Shown one piece after another: positions 37,805 to 48,887 of a stretch of 64,000 bases of DNA (position 1 is the stretch's first letter; each line of letters opens with the position of its first letter). A program made the translations under genes and the position numbers. Source of the stretch: Pseudopyrenochaeta lycopersici. Lineage: Eukaryota; Ascomycota; Dothideomycetes; Pleosporales; Pseudopyrenochaetaceae. The notes beneath the pieces are model-generated. The model did no database searches. It worked only from the letters and a program-made list of their open reading frames with translations, and was not told the DNA's origin. Location: positions 1,116,001-1,180,000 of the forward strand of contig NHZP01000007.1 in NCBI GenBank assembly GCA_003313425.1, in the 5' to 3' direction.

Positions 37805-39540
37805 CTATAGCTCTGACTTCTCTAATTCATCCTCGACTATTTCAGGCTCTAGTTTGAAGAAACCAGGCTGCAATCTCTGAAACACAGCATCAGGGTCAAC
37901 TGATCTCCGTACTTCTTTTAATCTTGCAAGTTTGGCCTCTCCAGATCCTGCAAAGACATCTTGTTCCTCGTACGCATGATTCTGAAAAATGTAAGGGTGG
38001 AGCATATCCATTGCCCTCGCCTTCGACCGGAACCTTGAAATCAGACGCTGCATGAATCGACGCATTTTTAATTCACTGTCTTCTTCGCTCCAGTGCAGGT
38101 TGATGTTAATGACTAATGACAGATTAAATTTGAATCATGTGTGACTATGATTCACGTACCAGTGAGTGGACCATCTTCTTCAACAAGCCCCAGCGCGTTT
38201 CCGCCTCTCTTCTTCATCTGACGCAATGCGTTCTTCGTCAGAGGATTATATACAATATATATCTGTATATTTGGTTCCTCATGGACCGACTGCACCTCAT
38301 CTTGGAAGATCTCAGCCAGGGCCAATGAGACTTTGGAATTGCTCTTTACAGTCACCGAACCGAAGAAATTGTAAAACCCCTCTGGATTCATGCCATCCAT
38401 CTTTTGCGACATTGCTAAGATGGAACGCTGATAGGTGTTTGTCTGTAAGACCAAAGATTCTTTTACTCCACCAGCTTCATCGATACGGGTTACGCTGGCT
38501 GGTAGTTGCAGTCGCTTTGATGACACCATACGCTCGGAAATTACGAACGCTTGAGTAGGTATGTGCCATTGTAGGGTGGTAGCGATCTGCCAGACCTGCT
38601 CCGGCATAGCTGAGGTGTGTTTTTCGAGACGGTTAAAAACAATGTCCATGTCGTCAATGTTGAAGAGTTGGAAACAATACCACTCAGGAGGGTCTATTTA
38701 TGGAGATTAGCAATTTCAGGCTCATTTTGAGCTTGCTTTGAAATAGCATTACCTGGAAATACTTCAATCACGACACTTGTGATGATTCCAAAATTGTTTC
38801 CGCCACCCTTCAAAGCCCAGAAGAGGCCTGGGTTGCTGTTTTGATTCGCTTTGACAATGGTACTGTTTGCGAGGACTATTTCAAACTCCAAAACGGTGTC
38901 ACAAGCCCAACCATGGTGTTCGGAGAAGAATGAGATTCCCCCTTGACTATTGATCAGCTTCTTCGTGGTAGCGCAACGTCAGTCCGGTACGTACCACCGA
39001 GTATCGAGCCTACAACGCCAGTCAGGCTATTTCTTGTGCCTGTGGCTGACATTTTCAAGGCATCCAAAACAAGATACACATCTCTCCATACAACTCCGCC
39101 TTCAACTCGCAAGCTTGGAGTGCCACCACTTATCAAATTAACTTCTTTCATCCTCCGTAGGCTTATTGTGATACCGTGATCTGCATTAGATGCGTCTTTA
39201 AAAGGCGAAGTTCCGCCACCGAGGACTGCGAAATGACAATCATGTTGGCGGATAATGCTCAGAGACTGAGCTACCTGAGTAGAAGTGATTGGCTCTATCC
39301 GGCATTTCGGCTGTGCTTTAGCTTGGAAAGCGGACCAAAGTGGTAAAGTTGCTTCGCTCCCGTGATAATACAAATGGGGTAGCAGTTTAGAGAGCTCATC
39401 ACACTAACACAGGCTTGTCAGTGCTTGGGGGAGGGCAGGTGATTTCTAAGGGTCAAACTCACTACTGATTCACACGAGCAAAGCACACCATCGAGGAACA
39501 ACAACAATAAAATATACAACAAACAATGGAATATTATCAT
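37805..39540 (-). CDS. Secreted FAD-linked oxidase (VAO/BBE family)
   Basis: Berberine-bridge-type flavoprotein oxidase; such enzymes often act in fungal secondary metabolism. Five exons (39540-39466, 39403-38995, 38941-38753, 38693-38160, 38112-37805) give 504 residues. The ATG at 39540 starts a clear signal peptide ([18 protein letters not shown]). The FAD-binding-4 domain covers about 60-240: [68 protein letters not shown] and [16 protein letters not shown]. The BBE-like C-terminus contains [12 protein letters not shown]. The usual flavinylated histidine of the RxGGGH-type motif is replaced by Thr90, so a bicovalent flavin is unlikely. It is transcribed away from the UstYa gene. Confidence 0.88.
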
Positions 39541-39902
39541 ATTGCATTGGTTGCAGTCTCACTGGAGGTTGCTAATGACTTGCAAAACTGGGGGATGAGA
39601 GCCATTAAATACTTAGATACTCCTGCAACATCACACTGGCCTCTGTCACGTGAATTATGTAAGAGCAGGCCCTGCACCAATATTGTAATAAAATCAATCC
39701 TAGCCAGTCTCCATGAAAGTACCTAGCATGGAAAGTACTACAGCATGCTATGGGTACCGCAAAACCTTACGCAGCCTCCTTCGTTCTATCCAAATCGAAT
39801 CCTAATGAGCGTGACATATCGTGCGTTGTCCAAACTGCACTATACTGCTTCCTCCCATAGCCAGGTTAAATCATCTCTGTATTCACCTTCTATGAAGAGA
39901 AT
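39541..39902. other. Spacer between oxidase promoter and peptide gene
   Basis: Oxidase promoter and 3' flank of the small peptide gene. A 66-codon plus-strand ORF (39526-39726) overlaps the oxidase start and is judged accidental. Confidence 0.45.
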
Positions 39903-40152
39903 CTAGCAACCAGTAATGTAGGCTGCATCGGCGTCCTCTCGGGCCTCAATTTCTCCTCGGCAGGCGCGTTCTTCGACGTCGATGAGAGGGTCACGGGCAA
40001 TGACCTCACCTGATCGGGCCTCTAGTAATTGATGTATCAGCACATTGAGTGTTCTCTTCAAGATCCTGATTACACTGACCTTTCAAAGGCGCAGGGGCTG
40101 CCAAAGTGATAACTGAAAAGGCGAGAGCGAGGATGATTCTGGTGAAGTACAT
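39903..40152 (-). CDS. Small secreted peptide precursor (63 aa), candidate RiPP precursor or effector
   Basis: Too short for ordinary ORF calling. Exons 40152-40080 and 40021-39903 with a 58-nt intron (GTCAGT donor, ACTAG acceptor, phase 1) encode 63 residues. Residues 1-20 (MYFTRIILALAFSVITLAAP) are a textbook signal peptide. The mature part is acidic, with two cysteines (45 and 63, the last residue). A degenerate motif occurs twice: GEVIARD (29-35) and GEIEARE (47-53). The C-terminus reads REDADAAYITGC, with alternating acidic-Ala pairs before a five-residue aromatic/Cys end. A TATATAAA box lies at 40255-40248, about 100 nt upstream of the ATG. It lies between the FAD oxidase and UstYa genes. 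No dibasic Kex2 site is present. Signal peptide, intron phase and TATA box agree, so I think the gene is real; function is inferred only. Confidence 0.68.
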
Positions 40153-40247
40153 ATTTGCGAATAAACTTTTGATACAGAGCGAAGGCTTCTTTGTGAGAAT
40201 GATGCTTTAGCGGATGAATTACTTTGAAAACCGGACAAATACAGTCT

Positions 40248-40255
40248 TTATATAT
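40248..40255 (-). promoter_or_regulatory. TATA box of the small peptide gene
   Basis: TATATAAA on the minus strand, about 96 nt before the ATG at 40152. Confidence 0.55.
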
Positions 40256-40665
40256 TCAAAGACTTCTCTACTCCGAGTGTCACCCTCATAAACCTTGAAG
40301 TGTGCTTTGATTCCTCCTCAAGCTAGTACCAGTACCGTGCTTCGTTTGTGGAACAATATGCATACCTGGGTGTGATCCTTCGAGATATTGATTGGACTCA
40401 TTGCAATAACTGAGTCGCCATCACACGCTACGAAGGATTAACGTAGCTTCCTTGCTGTCACCTCACCGGCATCTTGCAGCGGGTTGTCTCACTGAAGGAA
40501 TGCCGATGCTGGTTAATGAGAATGCATTCCTGCAGGTGGCCTTGAGTGACTACCAGTGCGGTTCGAAGTGAGATTGGTGCACTTATCGGTACTAAGTGTT
40601 TCCGTATGTATCATAAGGGATTTCAATTAGGGGATTTATGCAGAAGAGGTATTCTTGAAGAAGGT

Positions 40666-41087
40666 TCAACCCGTTATTCCATATCTTGAGCCATTGATCT
40701 GCCTTTGACGGATGTGATGGATGTGATCTAGCGGTCCATCAAATGGTCTAACCTTTCCCTGCTTTGCTTTTTCCAATGTATTTGTAGTCATCAAAAGGCT
40801 GACCAATGCAACAGAGTAATATGAAATGTACGGAGTCAATCCTTGTATGCATTTGAAGACATGGAGTCCACTAAAAGATGCAGCAGGAAGGCTCCGCTCC
40901 AACACCACCATGCCCAGGGAGGGTTACATCGCCTTCTGTACCATATCATATGCTCATCCATGGCCTGGCACTCAATAAAACGAGGGTTCCAAAGCATAAG
41001 ACATATTATTGATGCAAGACCCAACATTTGGCTCAATTGAGACAACCCTTGTTGATCTTTTACGGAAACTGGTCGTGTACTTCGCAA
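40666..41087 (-). pseudogene. Possible remnant of a small membrane protein
   Basis: Two overlapping minus-strand frames (41087-40836 and 40911-40666) both encode hydrophobic segments: MLGLASIICLMLW, WAWWCWSGAFLLHLLV, then YISYYSVALVSLLM. The hydrophobic pattern moves from one frame to the other around 40840-40910, where no intron of normal size fits. A small multi-pass protein broken by a frameshift is one reading; chance is another. I do not recognise the family. Confidence 0.25.
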
Positions 41088-41646
41088 GTCATGAAAGCTA
41101 ATCCTCTGCTAACGCTTTTCTTTCTCCTGTTGTATTCTTCCGCATCAAATCTATTCCAAGGTGGAGTCCATTTGTGGGGACAACTACCCAAAGTCTGACA
41201 CACCTGCGGCCCTAACTAGGACGAAGAGGCCATACGAAATAAACATGGTATCACGTCAGCGAAACAGGTAAATCTTCACCGGATATATAGACAAAGAGAT
41301 CCTCGCCGAGAACGCAGGACGTGAAATATGGAGACGGAGTCGTCCGGCTATGCAGTCATTTCTTGTCTCCTTTGGCCATCGTTATTAAATGTAGCAGTTA
41401 GTTTGCAGCTCGTATGCCGGCAATCCTACGGCGTAATACACAGTGGGAACGCCTGAGTTGGAGCTGTCCTAGGCGACCGGGGGTAAATACTAACGTCTTA
41501 GGGGACGCATGTTGACTTTCTTAATTTGCTACTAGTTCGATAGTGCCTTGTCAACGACGCTCATCCATCAAGCTTGAGCGCTTGCTCTGATCATAGAATC
41601 TCCATTACATTTCCAATCCCGATCGCATTCCGTGGGCATATTCAAA
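41088..41646. promoter_or_regulatory. Upstream region of the UstYa-family gene
   Basis: No ORF of note. It must hold the UstYa promoter; no motif could be named with confidence. Confidence 0.4.
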
Positions 41647-42685
41647 ATGACAGGCGAGGTAATGGAGCAAGAAAAGTTTGCGCTGATGGCTGGAAGCGAC
41701 TCGGAGCTCGAAGATTGCAATGAAACGACTGAAAGAATCACTACGAAACGAACCATGTCCCGTGAAGGAAGTTGGAGACATAATCGTCGTTTCCTCATTT
41801 TTCACATCGTTCTGATCATTATCTATACGATGATATTTTGGTCTCTGTCCGTGGGCTATTGGAAAGACGCTTCAAGAGATAGCCTAGTATACTGTTCGTC
41901 GTCGTCCTTATCTTTCAAACCCAATACTAATAGGAAATAGCACCAGCTCAAAGTGCCGTTAGGTTCAAGAAGCAGAGATTCAATGCCGAATTGGTTATTG
42001 AGAGCGACTATATTGGAGATCCAACACCGGAGTCGGATCAGGCATGGCACAAGCTGCTTGAAAGTAATCTTACCGTTACCGAAATCACATCGATGCGAGA
42101 TATTGACCCGTTCTTTGAACAGATATGAATATTGCAGTGCCCGCTTCTGACCTCGAACGAATCGATGCAGAGTCTATCGCGGTACCCGGCGAGCCTGGTA
42201 TGTACGTTGCCGGCTTGAGCGTCTTCCATGAGCTACATTGCCTGGTGAGTGGAACTCACACTCCAGGATGCCGTTGCTCACACCCAAGTTCTAGAAACGC
42301 CTGAGACAAGATACCTGGAGGGATGTATATTTTCCCAATCAGACCGCAGAAGATCTTCGACTGCTGAGACTACACGCTGGTATGATTGTGTACATTAGAA
42401 AATTGCTTCAGTTGACTTTGAATAGATCACTGCATTGATGTACTTCGGCAAGCGATACTTTGCCATGCGGATGTGTCCCTTTTTACCTTGCAATGGTCCG
42501 AAGATAACCTTATGCCGCGAGCAGACTTCTCGCATGAGCATCAATGTACGGATTGGGAAGCGTTGAATGCGTGGGCTGCGAAAAACGCAGTTTCATGGGA
42601 GAAAATGACTTCTTTGAAACACCCTTTGCGTGGTAAGAGCATAGTAGCTTGCAAAAATAGACACTGCGATGAGGCTGATATTTGA
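41647..42685 (+). CDS. UstYa family oxidase (DUF3328)
   Basis: Members of this family catalyse oxidative cyclisation or hydroxylation of fungal peptides and related metabolites, for example in the ustiloxin and phomopsin routes. Five exons: 41647-41893, 41941-42063, 42123-42244, 42295-42379 and 42426-42685, giving 278 residues with all phases consistent. A cytosolic N-terminus of about 50 residues precedes one membrane helix (RFLIFHIVLIIIYTMIFW). The luminal domain begins with the typical SPAQSAVRF segment, continues SDYIGDPTPESDQAW, and carries both family histidine/cysteine motifs, HELHCL (about 159-164) and DHCID..R (about 193-200). It is co-directional with the methyltransferase and divergent from the peptide and the FAD oxidase. 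Confidence 0.9.
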
Positions 42686-43354
42686 GGTAGGGAAAGCATT
42701 TCCAGATGGACATGGCACAAGCCTGGGAGCAAGCGAAGATCAAAGTCCCACTGTGCACGAACATACATCGGCATGAGCCAATTGAATGTATCGAAAGGAA
42801 ATGTTGCTTCTGTAAACGACATTTTAGTTGTGATCACGCAATCGACAACGCTGTCATACCAAGAGTCAGCAATCAGTATACGCTCTAAATCACTGAGACA
42901 TACATGCAAATTAGCTTGTTGCAAGCTTCAATAATGCAGGCTTGCCATAAATGCAATTCAATAGTCGCTCAATTGCAAATTGATCAGCTCCATAGACTAC
43001 TCAATCGCGTTCCAGATGCACGCTCGTGTCAAGTGACAATGCAGGGCTGACCACTTCGAGCAGCTCAGGATTATGTTACCACAGGGGTTTCATAAATATG
43101 GTACGAGCCGGCAAGGGTCGGAGCCCTGGCTTTTAAGGCCACTCACTTTGATGGCAGGACAAGGACTCTGATCCTTACGGCAAAACCAACTTTGGCCGAG
43201 GGCTTGGAGTTGCTGCAAGGCTATGGCATATTCCGAAGTGAATGGCTAGTAATGGTCGGGCAAAGTCCGAGAGGATTTTTCCGCAGTTACATAGCCAGAT
43301 ATCCAACTTGCGCTCAAACCTGTCCATTCACTCATACGATATACTCTCGTGCAC
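42686..43354. other. Intergenic between UstYa and methyltransferase genes
   Basis: No gene supported. A minus-strand 127-codon ORF (42541-42924) overlaps the UstYa last exon and is judged a shadow. The right half is the methyltransferase promoter. Confidence 0.45.
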
Positions 43355-44261
43355 ATGTCACTTCAGATCAGAGAACGAGTTTATGGATATATCGCCCTAT
43401 GTGAACCACTCGTTTACGCGATATATTGTAAGACTGTGCAATCATGCCTATCGATCTTTCGAACTGACATAGTCACACAGATGCGGCAAAGAATCTTACT
43501 AATGGATATACCGACATTCTCGGTCGGACTTTTGCTATGTGGTATTCCAATCTGGGTGTGTCATTAGTCAAGTCCGTAAAAGAGTGTTCTCTGATTTGAG
43601 AGTAGGCCAAGATTTCGCAGCTTTCGAAGCTGAACATACTCCAGTACCGCGTTTGGTAGGGATGGCGAGCGGCGTAGTGCTGGAAATAGGACCCGGCACC
43701 GGAAATCAACTTTCAAGGTTTGACCAAAACGCTATTTCACATATCTATGGGATCGAGCCAAATAAGTGCCTATTCGATCACCTTTGTGAGACACAAATCA
43801 AGAGGCATGGCCTGACTAGCGTATACACACCAATACATGCTGCTCTAGAAGATGAAAGCGAACTGGTATCAGCAGGGATCACTCCTGGAAGCATAGACAC
43901 GATTGTTTGCATGCAGGTGCTTTGCTCAGTTTCCGATCCGATAAAGGCTGTGAAGCGAATGCATGAATTGCTCAAGCCTGGTGGGCAATTATTGCTTTGG
44001 GAACATACTGTTAATGGAGATATTTTGACAAGTCACGTTCAAGGTGAGGATATGAAGCAAAGCTTTTCTTTCCTTGTCTTCTGACCAAGCCTAGGTCTTT
44101 GGAACATACTATGGAGTCCGTTCGTAGGGGGTTGCCGACTCAATCGCGATATTGAAGAGCTTATATTCAACGCTGACTGGCACGTTGCCGAAAAAGGCCG
44201 CGATGACCAGCAACCGTGGCATCCGATGCCTAGATTCTGGGGTCGCTTTGTGAAGCCTTAG
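43355..44261 (+). CDS. Class I SAM-dependent methyltransferase
   Basis: Four exons (43355-43427, 43481-43555, 43606-44043, 44095-44261) give 250 residues. Introns are 53, 50 and 51 nt, with donors GTAAGA, GTGTGT and GTGAGG. The SAM site is VLEIGPGTGNQLSRF (about residues 73-87), followed by IYGIEPN (acidic ribose contact), IDTIVCMQVLCSV (motif IV) and LLKPGGQLLLWEH (post-motif). The N-terminal part may hold a membrane-associated helix (YIALCEPLVYAIYY), as in METTL7-like relatives. Its substrate is unknown. A methyltransferase beside a UstYa protein and a FAD oxidase is a common gene set of fungal peptide and polyketide clusters. The ATG at 43355 is the best start by phase. Confidence 0.85.
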
Positions 44262-44605
44262 CGAATTAGTAATTATATGGGTAAATAGTAGCAAACTCCG
44301 GCTATTGTATGTTTTTGCTGCCATTTTTTGGTGTCGTTAGACATAGTTGAGGCTTAAGTTTTGGTCATGTGTAAAATAATCTGACATGTGCTCTAGCTCA
44401 CATCGTACAATTTATGATACGTCAAATAAATGTCATTAAATAAGTTAGGTTTGGAGTATACCAGTTATTCGCTGCCGCGGATTAAATGCACAATGTACTT
44501 TGGCAGAGTCTAAACAGAACCTCAATTAAGCCGTTGACAATGCACCCTGCACCAATGCCATTCTACACACAAAGCCCATTTCGAGAAGCGCCAATACCCT
44601 TGAGC
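44262..44605. other. Convergent intergenic spacer
   Basis: AT-rich 3' flanks of the methyltransferase and the reductase gene; no gene or clear terminator. Confidence 0.5.
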
Positions 44606-45637
44606 TCATTTCGTTTTATTCGCTTCATCTCTCTCCTTCACATGCCTAGTCTCAAAATCTAACCCAGATCTTTGTCTCACAACGCCGAAAACGCTACTGC
44701 TATCACACCTCCTTCCCCTCCCATCTCCATACACCTTCGCCTCTGCCGCGGCGCCAAGATACAACTCTCCGATCTCCAACTTCATTCCCGCATCTTTTGC
44801 CAAATTCACGCCATGTCCCACATCCTTGATCCCCAGCTCCAGGCCTGAGTTCGGAGCCTGTCCCTCATCAGGGAAGTACGCACCAGATGTGAGTCTTTTT
44901 GACACACCATGCGCGTAAGCTCCAAAATTTTGCTCGAGAAGAGATTCGAGGACCTCTGCGGGCAGTCCAGTTTTAGAAGCTAGCGTGTGTGCTTCGGAGA
45001 GGAGGTACATTAGCCCGGCGGTGATGAAGTTGCCCGTTGTTTTCAGTAGTAATGCTTTGGAGGGCTCGGAGCCCACTTCGATGACGGCGCGTGCTATCAC
45101 GCCTTTGAGAAAGGGCGAGATGGTGTGGAGGGCTTGCGGTGGGCCAGCAATGGCTATGAGGAGACTACCGGACTGGGCGAGTGGGGTCGCGCCGAACACT
45201 GGTGCACCAACGTATGATGCCGCGTTGTTTTGAAGTAGTGCAGTGACGGCTGCGGTAGTGGATGGGTGGACGGTCGTTGTGTCTACAAAGACCTTCTCTC
45301 GGATAGATCCACTCTCGATTACTTCATTCATGATTTGTTTCAGAACATCGTCGTCACTAACCTATACTCCAAATCAAATCCGCTGCTATATTTGAGGATA
45401 AGTGAAAGAACCCACGGAGACAAAGATCACATCACAGCTCTGCACAAGCTCTCCAATTGACCGACTCGGCACGCCACCATGCCCTTTTAACGGCTCGCCT
45501 CTTGATAGGGTACGATTCCAATATTTCAGTGAAGGGCCTGCTTTCTCGTTCAGATGTTTTTGGATGTTCGTCGCCATAGCAAGACCCATTGAGCCAAGGC
45601 CGATCCATCCCAAATAAAGGTTTTCCGGCAAGGCCAT
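44606..45637 (-). CDS. 6-phosphogluconate dehydrogenase/3-hydroxyisobutyrate dehydrogenase-like reductase
   Basis: NAD(P)-dependent beta-hydroxyacid dehydrogenase family member of 325 residues; exons 45637-45416 and 45361-44606. The Rossmann motif is YLGWIGLGSMGLAMA (residues 8-22). The family substrate segment is EKVFVDTTTVHPSTTAAV, the catalytic lysine region is KTTGNFITAGLMYLLSEA, and the end contains GIKDVGHGVNLAKDAG, as expected. Fungal relatives include uncharacterised oxidoreductases. It faces the methyltransferase convergently, so it could belong to the neighbouring metabolite group or be independent. Confidence 0.9.
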
Positions 45638-46136
45638 TTCGAAGCATGCGTAGTGTTGATGAGTAGAGTTTTAGACCGATGTTGATTGACGTTGTTTGTA
45701 GATGGTCCAAAAGGAAGTAACCTCGGTTGATGTACCTGAACCAATCGCGCATCGCACTAGCGAGCATGAGGCAAGTAGCTTACTGGGCGGATATTGAAGG
45801 AGAATGTGATCGTTCAGCGAAGGTCAAAATATCCAAGCAGGGAGTCTTCAATATACCTAGGGATCCCTAGATTATTGTAGGAATGGCAGCTAGATACATC
45901 CCATTATATATTGCAGTACGTGATGCTAGCAGAATCACTGTTAATATCATAGCTCAGACCAACGAGTATCTGATTCGTATGATTCTTTGAATATTGATTG
46001 TTGTCTTCATCGATAGTTGAAACCTTAAAAATGATTGACCTCCATCGAGATCTAACTACTAGAGACTTGACCTTTTAATCTAAACAAAATGCCTCGCGAC
46101 TGTCTATCCATGAATATTCTCCTTCCGCATGGCTTT
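45638..46136. other. Intergenic
   Basis: AT-rich spacer between the reductase start and the threonine synthase 3' end; no gene supported. Confidence 0.5.
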
Positions 46137-47878
46137 CTAGTTACCTGCCTTTTCTGCGGCCTGTAGTTCGGCTTCCACCTCTGCAATAACAACCTTGCGT
46201 ACGCCTTGCCAGCCATCTGCTTTCTGCACGTGGCTGACCCTTCGCGGCTTGTCCTCCAGGCCCTTGAACTCATCCGGCAGGACCTTCTCTTGGAAATACT
46301 CTTTCTGTTCTGGCAACGCAAGCTCGACCGCGTTCGCAAACTTGGCTGGATGCGCAGTGGCGAGCGAGATGTGATGTACAGAGGGTGGCTTCGCAACCTC
46401 GACTGATCGAAGTGCTGCCGCAATACCGATGGCGGAGTGTGGGTCGAGAACGTAGCTCTTTGATGCAGGCGCACTGAAGACGTACTTGATGGTATCAATC
46501 GTCTCCTCATCGCTGACGCGATACGATGCGAAATCTGCTTGTGCAGCACTCAATACCTGCTGGTCGACAGCAAAACCCCCCTTTGACTTCAGATCATTCA
46601 GCCAGCCTCGCACATGATCGCCTGCCTGGCTCCGTCGCTGGGATACCGCGTCAGAATTCGTGCTGTACACGTCATATGCCAGGAACCAAAGCAAGCGCTC
46701 AAAGTTCGATGAGACAAGAATGTCCATTGCTGGACTCAGCGTCTCTTTCACACCGCTCTCATGGGCCTTGACGCCATCCTCGACCAGACCGCCTTCAGCT
46801 TGTCTACCATGCACAGGCTTTTTCTGATACTTGCCCGACTCCCAGAATCGGTGCAGTATGTCATTCTCGTTCGTCGCTATGACCAGCTTCTCGGCCGGCA
46901 GGCCCATGCGCTTTGCAAAGAAACCAGCAAGGATATCGCCGAAATTACCCGTTGGTACGACGAAACGGACGGTTGATGCTGGGAGGAAGGATTGCTGTTT
47001 GATGAGGTTGAAGTAAGAGTAGAAGAAGTAAGTTATCTGGGCGAGAATGCGGGCCCAATTGATGGAGTTCACGGCGGCAAGACGGTGCGTCTTGTTGATT
47101 TCGGGATCGGCGAAGAGTGCTTTAACAAAATCCTAGGAAGTATTAGGTGTGCATAGGGTATACTGCTCCGCATAACGTACCTGGCAGTCGTCGAAGGTGC
47201 CATCCACGGCCAAATTGTGCACATTCGCATCCATAACGGTCGTCATCTGTGCTTCCTGAACGGCGCTGACCTTACCATGTGGATGCATGATAAAAACAGA
47301 CACATCTTTCTTCCCACGTAAACCGTAGATGGCTGCTGAGCCAGTATCACCACTTGTTGCGCCAATCACAGTCAAATGTTCCCTTTCACGTCCCGTCTTG
47401 CTCTGATTCCTGCGGACGAGAAAGTACTCGAACAGGTTGCCCAAGAACTGAAGCGCGACATCCTTGAACGCGAATGTTGGCCCATGGAACAGTTCCAACA
47501 AGTGTATGTTTTTGTCCTTGTCAAGTGTAACGGTCGGCGTAATGTCCTTTGCGCGGAAGGTAGAGTAGCTGCGACGAATGATCTCTTTCAGATCTGCAGG
47601 GGGGATTTCGGAGGAAGAGATGTAAAGGGAGAAGATTTCGTATGCGAGATCCTCGAAGGACAAGTCTTTCCAGCTCGATGCCCACTCGTTAGGCAGCGTG
47701 GGAATCTCTTCTGGGATGAAAAGGCCGCCATCTGAGGCAAGACCCTTGAGTACGACTTCCTCAAACGAGAGCTGTTGTGTGTTAGAGTAGCCAATCGGAC
47801 GTGGCAGGTAGCTGTGCTCACATCGTAGGACCCTCCCCGTGTACTCAGGTAGCGCTGAGATGCGGTGTGTGAAGGCAT
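46137..47878 (-). CDS. THR4: Threonine synthase
   Basis: PLP enzyme that converts O-phosphohomoserine to threonine, last step of threonine synthesis. Exons 47878-47822, 47771-47181 and 47132-46137 give 547 residues. The N-terminus (MPSHTASQRYLSTRGG) joined to LSFEEVVLKGLASDGGLFIP matches yeast Thr4. The PLP lysine is in HGPTFAFKDVALQFLGN and the phosphate loop in TVIGATSGDTGSAAIYGLRG. TFDDCQ, AVNSINWARILAQITYFFYS and VPTGNFGDILAGFFAKRMG follow. The ORF seen in the upstream intron frame is not the N-terminus. Confidence 0.97.
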
Positions 47879-48635
47879 GCTGTACAGTTCTATTCAATTA
47901 TACGATGCAACAAACAAGGCAATTCCAGAAGTGGTGCTGTGGTGCTGTGATGCTGTGCGCCTCTAAGAGACAATGTAAAGTAATGGTCCCCGTGGGGAAA
48001 ATTGTTGAAGCTCCGGAAATCGCAGTGACTCAAGAAATCTTTGTCTTGTCCTGTCAAACATCACTAGCCCAGCCACAAGGAACAGCTAGAGCAGACATTA
48101 ATTCTCCTGGTATTCACTTCAATCTTTTTCATATTGGGCTGGCAAACAAACAGTATAGCGAAGTTATCTAGCTTCGACACAGATACCAGCCCGCGACGCT
48201 GTATCAGGTTTGCATTGATGCTATCTAATCTCCCCACTCAAGCACAGGAATGATTCGAAGCTGCATGATCACAGGTTGACGTCTACGTGCTTTATGGGAA
48301 TTAGAATACACATAGAAGTTGTCCAGACTGCGCTGAGAGCAAACAAGCCCCGCGATGCACAACTCTCGTGCCCCCACCATTGTTCCTGCGTTATGCTGGC
48401 GGCATCGGCGGTGTCGGCCTCAATCCGGCACGGCTGATCTCCGGCAGTATTGAGCGCACAGAGCCGCAAAATTTCACGCTTAGTCATGTCTCGCACGGAC
48501 CGCACACGCAGCTATAAAATGTTTGCGCACTCCGTCCCTTCTTCTGTTTTTCATCGACGATACTTCTAAGGTGAGCGACCCCATTAGTTCGATTCACGCC
48601 TCCGATGCACTGTGCTAACTTCCTCAGAATCATTT
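47879..48635. other. Intergenic with TATA box and spliced-transcript-like signals
   Basis: Contains TATAAAA at 48513-48519 followed by a good intron signature at 48571-48627 (GTGAGC, branch GCTAAC, CTCAG). No plus-strand coding frame follows, so this may be the start of a non-coding transcript or an unrecognised gene. Confidence 0.3.
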
Positions 48636-48887
48636 CTATAGTATACGTCCTCTTCTGAGCTTCTCAAAAAAGCCACAGAATCTCCAACCTGGTTGATGAG
48701 TTTTAGCCTCGATGTCCCGGAGTGAGGCCTTATTACGTTTGCTTCGGCGAGCGTGGCGATGATCTTCAGCCAACTGGTTGCGTACTTCGGTCGCGCTGGA
48801 CGGCAGGACGTTGATGGCAATCTGACAGGCCTTTTTTTTCATTGATTGTTCTGGCTTGCCAGTTGATTGAGGAAGAACTTTAGCCAT
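48636..48887 (-). CDS. Hypothetical small basic protein
   Basis: 83 codons from the ATG at 48887, rich in Lys/Arg (for example RRSKRNKASLRDIEAK). No domain or signal peptide. It overlaps, antisense, the possible plus-strand transcript described at 47879-48635. May be a real short gene or chance. Confidence 0.25.
   Translation of the reverse strand: MAKVLPQSTGKPEQSMKKKACQIAINVLPSSATEVRNQLAEDHRHARRSKRNKASLRDIEAKTHQPGWRFCGFFEKLRRGRIL

Noticed and set aside
43542..43567. 26-nt GT...TAG as an intron in the methyltransferase
   Set aside because: Too short; the 50-nt GTGTGT...AGTAG intron (43556-43605) gives a better junction, WYSNLG to QDFAAF.
48588..48602. GTTCGATTC-like tRNA T-arm
   Set aside because: Flanking bases do not form a T stem and no D-arm or acceptor stem is present.
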